DNA from: Vicinamibacterales bacterium
GTDB taxonomy: Bacteria; Acidobacteriota; Vicinamibacteria; Vicinamibacterales; JAKQTR01
Direction of reading: 5' to 3'
Length of the DNA stretch: 64,000 nt
Assembly (NCBI GenBank): GCA_025456345.1
Contig: JALOKU010000006.1
Span: 27,487-91,486, forward strand
Positions 61,760 to 64,000 of the stretch are shown here, one piece after another; position 1 is the first letter of the stretch; each line of letters starts with the position of its first letter. Made by a program: the position numbers and the translations under genes. The notes under the pieces are model-generated. The model was given only the letters and a program-made list of their open reading frames with translations. It searched no databases and was not told the DNA's origin.

Positions 61760-62078
61760 GAGTGACGTCCTTCATTCTCCGCCGCGCGATCTGTAGCTCC
61801 CTGGGCGGTGTCTTTTTCGTCTTCTTCACGAACTGATGCAGGACGACGATTCGGCGCTCTACGACCGTGCAGTAGAACACCCTCGCAATCCCCGATGCCG
61901 CCTTGATGCGGAGTTCGAAAAGCCCGGCACCCATGGCGCGGGTGTGGGGCATGCCCAGATCTGGACCGAACGCTTCCATTCTCTCGGCATACCTCAGGAA
62001 ACGGGCGACAAAGGCGTTTGGGAGAGCGAGGAGCTCATCCTCGACGCGTTGGTTGTAGAAGGTGACGGTCCAAGTCAC
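61752..62078 (-). CDS. RelE/HigB-type toxin (Gp49-like)
   Basis: This 108-residue protein is of the phage-derived Gp49-like/HigB group: EDELLALPNAFVARFLRYAE, GLFELRIKAASGIARVFYC and RIVVLHQFVKKTKKTPPREL. These toxins cleave mRNA on the ribosome. GTG 62078 is the start; TATAAT ends 6 bases before it. Toxin before antitoxin and an integron setting fit HigB-type modules. Confidence 0.85.
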   Translation of the reverse strand: MTWTVTFYNQRVEDELLALPNAFVARFLRYAERMEAFGPDLGMPHTRAMGAGLFELRIKAASGIARVFYCTVVERRIVVLHQFVKKTKKTPPRELQIARRRMKDVTHD

Positions 62079-62084
62079 GATGAC

Positions 62085-62103
62085 ATTATAGCGTATCTGC
62101 TAT
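62085..62103 (-). promoter_or_regulatory. Promoter and operator of the first toxin-antitoxin cassette
   Basis: Minus-strand TATAAT (62085-62090) overlaps a perfect inverted repeat ATAGC-N6-GCTAT (62088-62103). TTGAAG lies about 15 bases upstream as -35. Antitoxin binding here would block the promoter. Confidence 0.55.
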
Positions 62104-62126
62104 CGCTTCAAAGCCAGTGGAACGAC

Positions 62127-62195
62127 GGCTAACATCCGGCCTCACCCGCGGCCGCATCAGCCCGAGCGGCCGTCGGGTGCATGCGCTTGTTAGCC
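62127..62195 (-). other. attC site 3
   Basis: Plus orientation: GGCTAAC, 9 nt, CACCCGCGGCCGC, loop, GCGGCCG-T-CGGGTG, 9 nt, GTTAGCC. The unpaired T is in the same place as in site 4. It lies 13 bases after the end of the 62209-62709 gene. Confidence 0.88.
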
Positions 62196-62208
62196 GGCAT
62201 TACCGCTG

Positions 62209-62709
62209 CTATTGCCACTTCGAGCGTCGGACACGACGGAGCAGTATCCGATTGCGAATCCCAATTGCCCCCGCCGCAGCAGCGAGCGCCATGATCACCG
62301 TGCTTACCGCGTGCACCGCCATCTCCCAGGTCGGCCCTGCCCCGCGCCAAAAGGCTAGGCCGTGCTCAGCAGCCAGCCCTCCCGCCCATAATGTGAAGAC
62401 GCTGAAGCCCAAGAAGGCCCATCCAGTGGTCCCCGGAACCGCACTTCTCGGTGGCACTTGTCCTTCGACGCCCTTTTCGAGTTCCGTCAGCAGCGCCGAC
62501 ACCGGGTCCCAAAAGGACTTTTGCCAGCGGCTTTCCCTGACGCCCCAGAACCCTCGCCGTGGCTCATGCAGAATCGACAGAAGCAGTTCGCGGATAAGGG
62601 GATCGTCGCTTGCACCGAAGTGCTCGAACAACGCCTCGCAGGTCACGGTGCCCGCGAAGTACCGCCGCCCCAAGACGGCCGCGTACTTCCGGTTTTCCCC
62701 GTCGATCAT
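62209..62709 (-). CDS. Cassette-encoded membrane protein of unknown function
   Basis: This 166-residue protein has a soluble N-terminal half (GTVTCEALFEHFGASDDPLI, LSILHEPRRGFWGV) and two membrane segments (GWAFLGFSVFTLWAGGLAA and VHAVSTVIMALAAAAGAIGI) with a very basic end. I do not recognise it. The start lies 16 bases inside the cassette edge set by attC site 2, and the stop lies 13 bases before attC site 3, so it fills one cassette. Its base use is less GC-rich than the chromosome by eye. Confidence 0.7.
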   Translation of the reverse strand: MIDGENRKYAAVLGRRYFAGTVTCEALFEHFGASDDPLIRELLLSILHEPRRGFWGVRESRWQKSFWDPVSALLTELEKGVEGQVPPRSAVPGTTGWAFLGFSVFTLWAGGLAAEHGLAFWRGAGPTWEMAVHAVSTVIMALAAAAGAIGIRNRILLRRVRRSKWQ

Positions 62710-62725
62710 GTATCTTCCCGTGTCC

Positions 62726-62811
62726 GGCTAACGTCTGCGAATGAGCCGCGCGCCTACCGGCCTTCAACCGGCGGGACGACCCAGCGCGTCGGCTCCATTC
62801 GCGTGTTATGC
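62726..62811 (-). other. attC site 2
   Basis: Plus orientation: GGCTAAC then CGAATGAGCCG; on the other side CGGCTC-C-ATTCG then GTTATGC. The single unpaired C marks the strand. The stop codon of the HigA-like gene (TAA, 62806-62808) lies inside the right core. Confidence 0.86.
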
Positions 62812-63120
62812 GACACGTAGCGGCTTGATTCGCAGCATGTCGCGCCCAATGGCCTGCGCCGCGTCCCACAGATCGACCGCCCGCTGCGCATTCAACCAGA
62901 ACTCCGCCGAGTTGCCAAACAGACAGGACAGCCGGAGTGCCATCTCGGGACTGACGGCCCGCCGCCCGCGCAGAAGCTCGTTGATCGACTGCCGCGACAC
63001 GCCGACGGCCTCCGCCAGACCGGCCACGGTCAAGCCGTAGTCCGGCATAAAATCCTCACGGAGCATCTCCCCGGGATGCGTGGGCCGACGCTTCATCTGT
63101 CGCGTATTAGGAATGCTCAC
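62806..63120 (-). CDS. higA: HigA-type antitoxin
   Basis: This 104-residue protein has the HigA pattern HPGEMLREDFM, the helix-turn-helix LTVAGLAEAVGVSRQSINEL and MALRLSCLFGNSAEFWLNAQ. It neutralises the HigB encoded directly upstream and binds the promoter. GTG 63120 with GAGG just upstream is used; ATG 63096 is the alternative and gives the more usual length. Its stop is in the attC core. Confidence 0.9.
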   Translation of the reverse strand: MSIPNTRQMKRRPTHPGEMLREDFMPDYGLTVAGLAEAVGVSRQSINELLRGRRAVSPEMALRLSCLFGNSAEFWLNAQRAVDLWDAAQAIGRDMLRIKPLRVA

Positions 63121-63134
63121 CGGTCACCTCGCCT

Positions 63135-63416
63135 TTAGTGATAGTCGCAGACCTCAACGTCATACGCGTCGCCGTCGACAAACCGAAAGCAGATGCGCCA
63201 CTGATCGTTCACCGCGATCGCGTGCTGCCCCTGGCGGTCGTCCTTGAGCGCGTGGAGCCGGTTGCCCGGCGGCACCTTCAGGTCGTCCAAGCTTGTCGCC
63301 AGGTCGACGTACTCCAGTTTGCGCACGGCCCGCCCAGCGACGTCTGGCGGAAACCGCTTGGCGGCTCCCGTCGTGAACAGGTCCCGGGTTCGCCTGTCCG
63401 CGAAGGTCTTGATCAT
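63135..63416 (-). CDS. higB: HigB-type toxin
   Basis: This 93-residue protein reads MIKTFADRRTRDLFTTG, VRKLEYVDLATSLDDLKVPP and NDQWRICFRFVDGDAYDVEV, the HigB/RelE-type mRNA interferase pattern. It lies 14 bases before higA. ATG 63416 follows a TACACT by 8 bases. The two proteins form a type II toxin-antitoxin module that fills one cassette. Confidence 0.9.
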   Translation of the reverse strand: MIKTFADRRTRDLFTTGAAKRFPPDVAGRAVRKLEYVDLATSLDDLKVPPGNRLHALKDDRQGQHAIAVNDQWRICFRFVDGDAYDVEVCDYH

Positions 63417-63433
63417 CGCGTTGAGTGTATCGT

Positions 63434-63443
63434 GTCACGTGAC
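63434..63443. promoter_or_regulatory. Palindrome before higB
   Basis: GTCACGTGAC is a perfect 10-bp palindrome 17 bases before the higB ATG, next to the possible -10 TACACT. It is a likely HigA or HigBA operator. Confidence 0.45.
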
Positions 63444-63490
63444 GGATGTCTACCGACTCGTTGTCGGTCGCCACCATATCTGCCTTGTTC

Positions 63491-63562
63491 GCATAACGTC
63501 GCGTTCACCGGCCGGCGCTCATTCGGCCCACCCGCGCCGGTCGGGTGCAGGCCGTGTTGGGC
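63491..63562 (-). other. attC site 1
   Basis: Plus orientation: GCATAAC, 9 nt, ACCGGCCGGCGC, loop, GCGCCGG-T-CGGGT, 9 nt, GTTGGGC. There is one mismatch in the stem. On the cassette strand the first core is GCCCAAC, a perfect RYYYAAC. It follows the 63571-63966 gene by 8 bases. Confidence 0.83.
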
Positions 63563-63570
63563 TGCACGTT

Positions 63571-63966
63571 TCATTCCCGGCAGACCGATGGAATGATCCG
63601 ACGAATAGTGAATTGAATCCCCTGCTCGGGTGTGACTCGTCGCATGTTCGCGTCGAATTCAGGATCGACCTCCCAGATTGTCAAGCCGCACACCACTCTC
63701 GGTCTTGCGCCCTTAGTCCCTGGCGGGAACTGTCGTGCTGGAACACTTTCTCCCACTGGCCGACTGTGCATGAACACGATTCCAGACCGGTTCCTTCCGG
63801 GGGGGCCGAAAGAGAGGCGAACCCGTCCCGGGACGCTGGGAGGTGGACTGGTAGTCTGATCAGGACTGCCGGACTCAACGGCATTGGCGATGATCGCCAC
63901 CGGTTCATTATCGAGTGGCGCTGCTTGCGCGATGCTCATGAGACCGACGAGAATGAGTGCAATCAT
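63571..63966 (-). CDS. Secreted cassette protein of unknown function
   Basis: This 131-residue protein starts with a signal peptide (MIALILVGLMSIAQA). Then comes a Ser/Pro-rich stretch and a domain with LSFGPPGRNRSGIVFMHSRP, two Cys (VVCGLT, SVCRE) and QGIQFTIRRIIP. I do not recognise it. It fills one integron cassette: its start is 27 bases from the core at the window edge and its stop is 8 bases before attC site 1. Confidence 0.62.
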   Translation of the reverse strand: MIALILVGLMSIAQAAPLDNEPVAIIANAVESGSPDQTTSPPPSVPGRVRLSFGPPGRNRSGIVFMHSRPVGESVPARQFPPGTKGARPRVVCGLTIWEVDPEFDANMRRVTPEQGIQFTIRRIIPSVCRE

Positions 63967-63993
63967 GCTGCCCCCATTTCACGATCCGTGACG

Positions 63994-64000
63994 GCCCAAC
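63994..64000 (-). other. Core of a sixth attC site, cut by the window edge
   Basis: GCCCAAC on the plus strand (GTTGGGC on the cassette strand) is where the next attC core is expected, 27 bases before the start of the last gene. The rest of the site would lie beyond base 64000. Confidence 0.5.

Overview
The window is GC-rich (roughly two thirds G+C by eye), densely coded and Gram-negative in character: a TolC/RND efflux set, an outer-membrane phosphate-type porin, and many secreted peptidases with signal peptides. The gene mix (DinB, VOC and SnoaL small proteins, a Ser/Thr kinase fused to TolB-like and TPR domains, LytS/LytTR, S41, M28 and M1 peptidases, Kelch relics) fits an Acidobacteriota genome, perhaps of the Vicinamibacteria type. 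That placement is inference; there is no rRNA in the window. No tRNA, CRISPR array or complete insertion sequence was seen. Several genes have a good -10 hexamer only 6 to 9 bases before the start codon, which suggests leaderless mRNAs.

Layout. 1-9 kb: end of moaC, a 2-hydroxyacid dehydrogenase, an acyl-CoA ligase, lepB, a LytTR/LytS two-component pair, a stand-alone nuoI, a metallophosphoesterase, a methyltransferase and a glycosyltransferase. 9-16.5 kb: lon, then a secreted ChaN-PDZ protein and an M1-M28-PDZ triple fusion. 16.5-21.7 kb: a PIG-V-like mannosyltransferase, a rhomboid that has lost its catalytic residues, a zinc-ribbon membrane protein, an FHA-GAF-PP2C phosphatase and a secreted M28/glutaminyl-cyclase-like protein.

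21.7-37.7 kb is a phosphate and polyphosphate island. One tight minus-strand operon holds STAS-DUF4956, an OprP/OprO-type porin, CotH and Ppx/GppA. Around it lie a secreted phosphoesterase, a CHAD protein, SixA, GlgC, PhoB-PhoR, a PhoU-like DUF47 protein and three tandem Pit phosphate transporters. Two 7-4-7 direct repeats with the geometry of PHO boxes lie upstream of DUF47-pit and of the third pit. A 166-bp MITE-like element follows sixA.

37.7-60.7 kb is ordinary accessory chromosome: a 7-bp tandem repeat, a secreted AstE-like deacylase, MFS and RND efflux systems, small DinB/VOC/SnoaL proteins, an S41 peptidase, a Ser/Thr kinase, GreB, relics and a secreted serine beta-lactamase-like protein.

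60.9-64.0 kb is the most distinctive part: an integron cassette array on the minus strand. Five attC sites share the same geometry (7-bp core, 9 nt, stem with one unpaired pyrimidine, 9 nt, 7-bp core), and a sixth core sits on the last base of the window. The cassettes carry two toxin-antitoxin modules, a broken PhnB-like gene and two unknown proteins. No integrase is in view; if there is one it should lie beyond the right edge.
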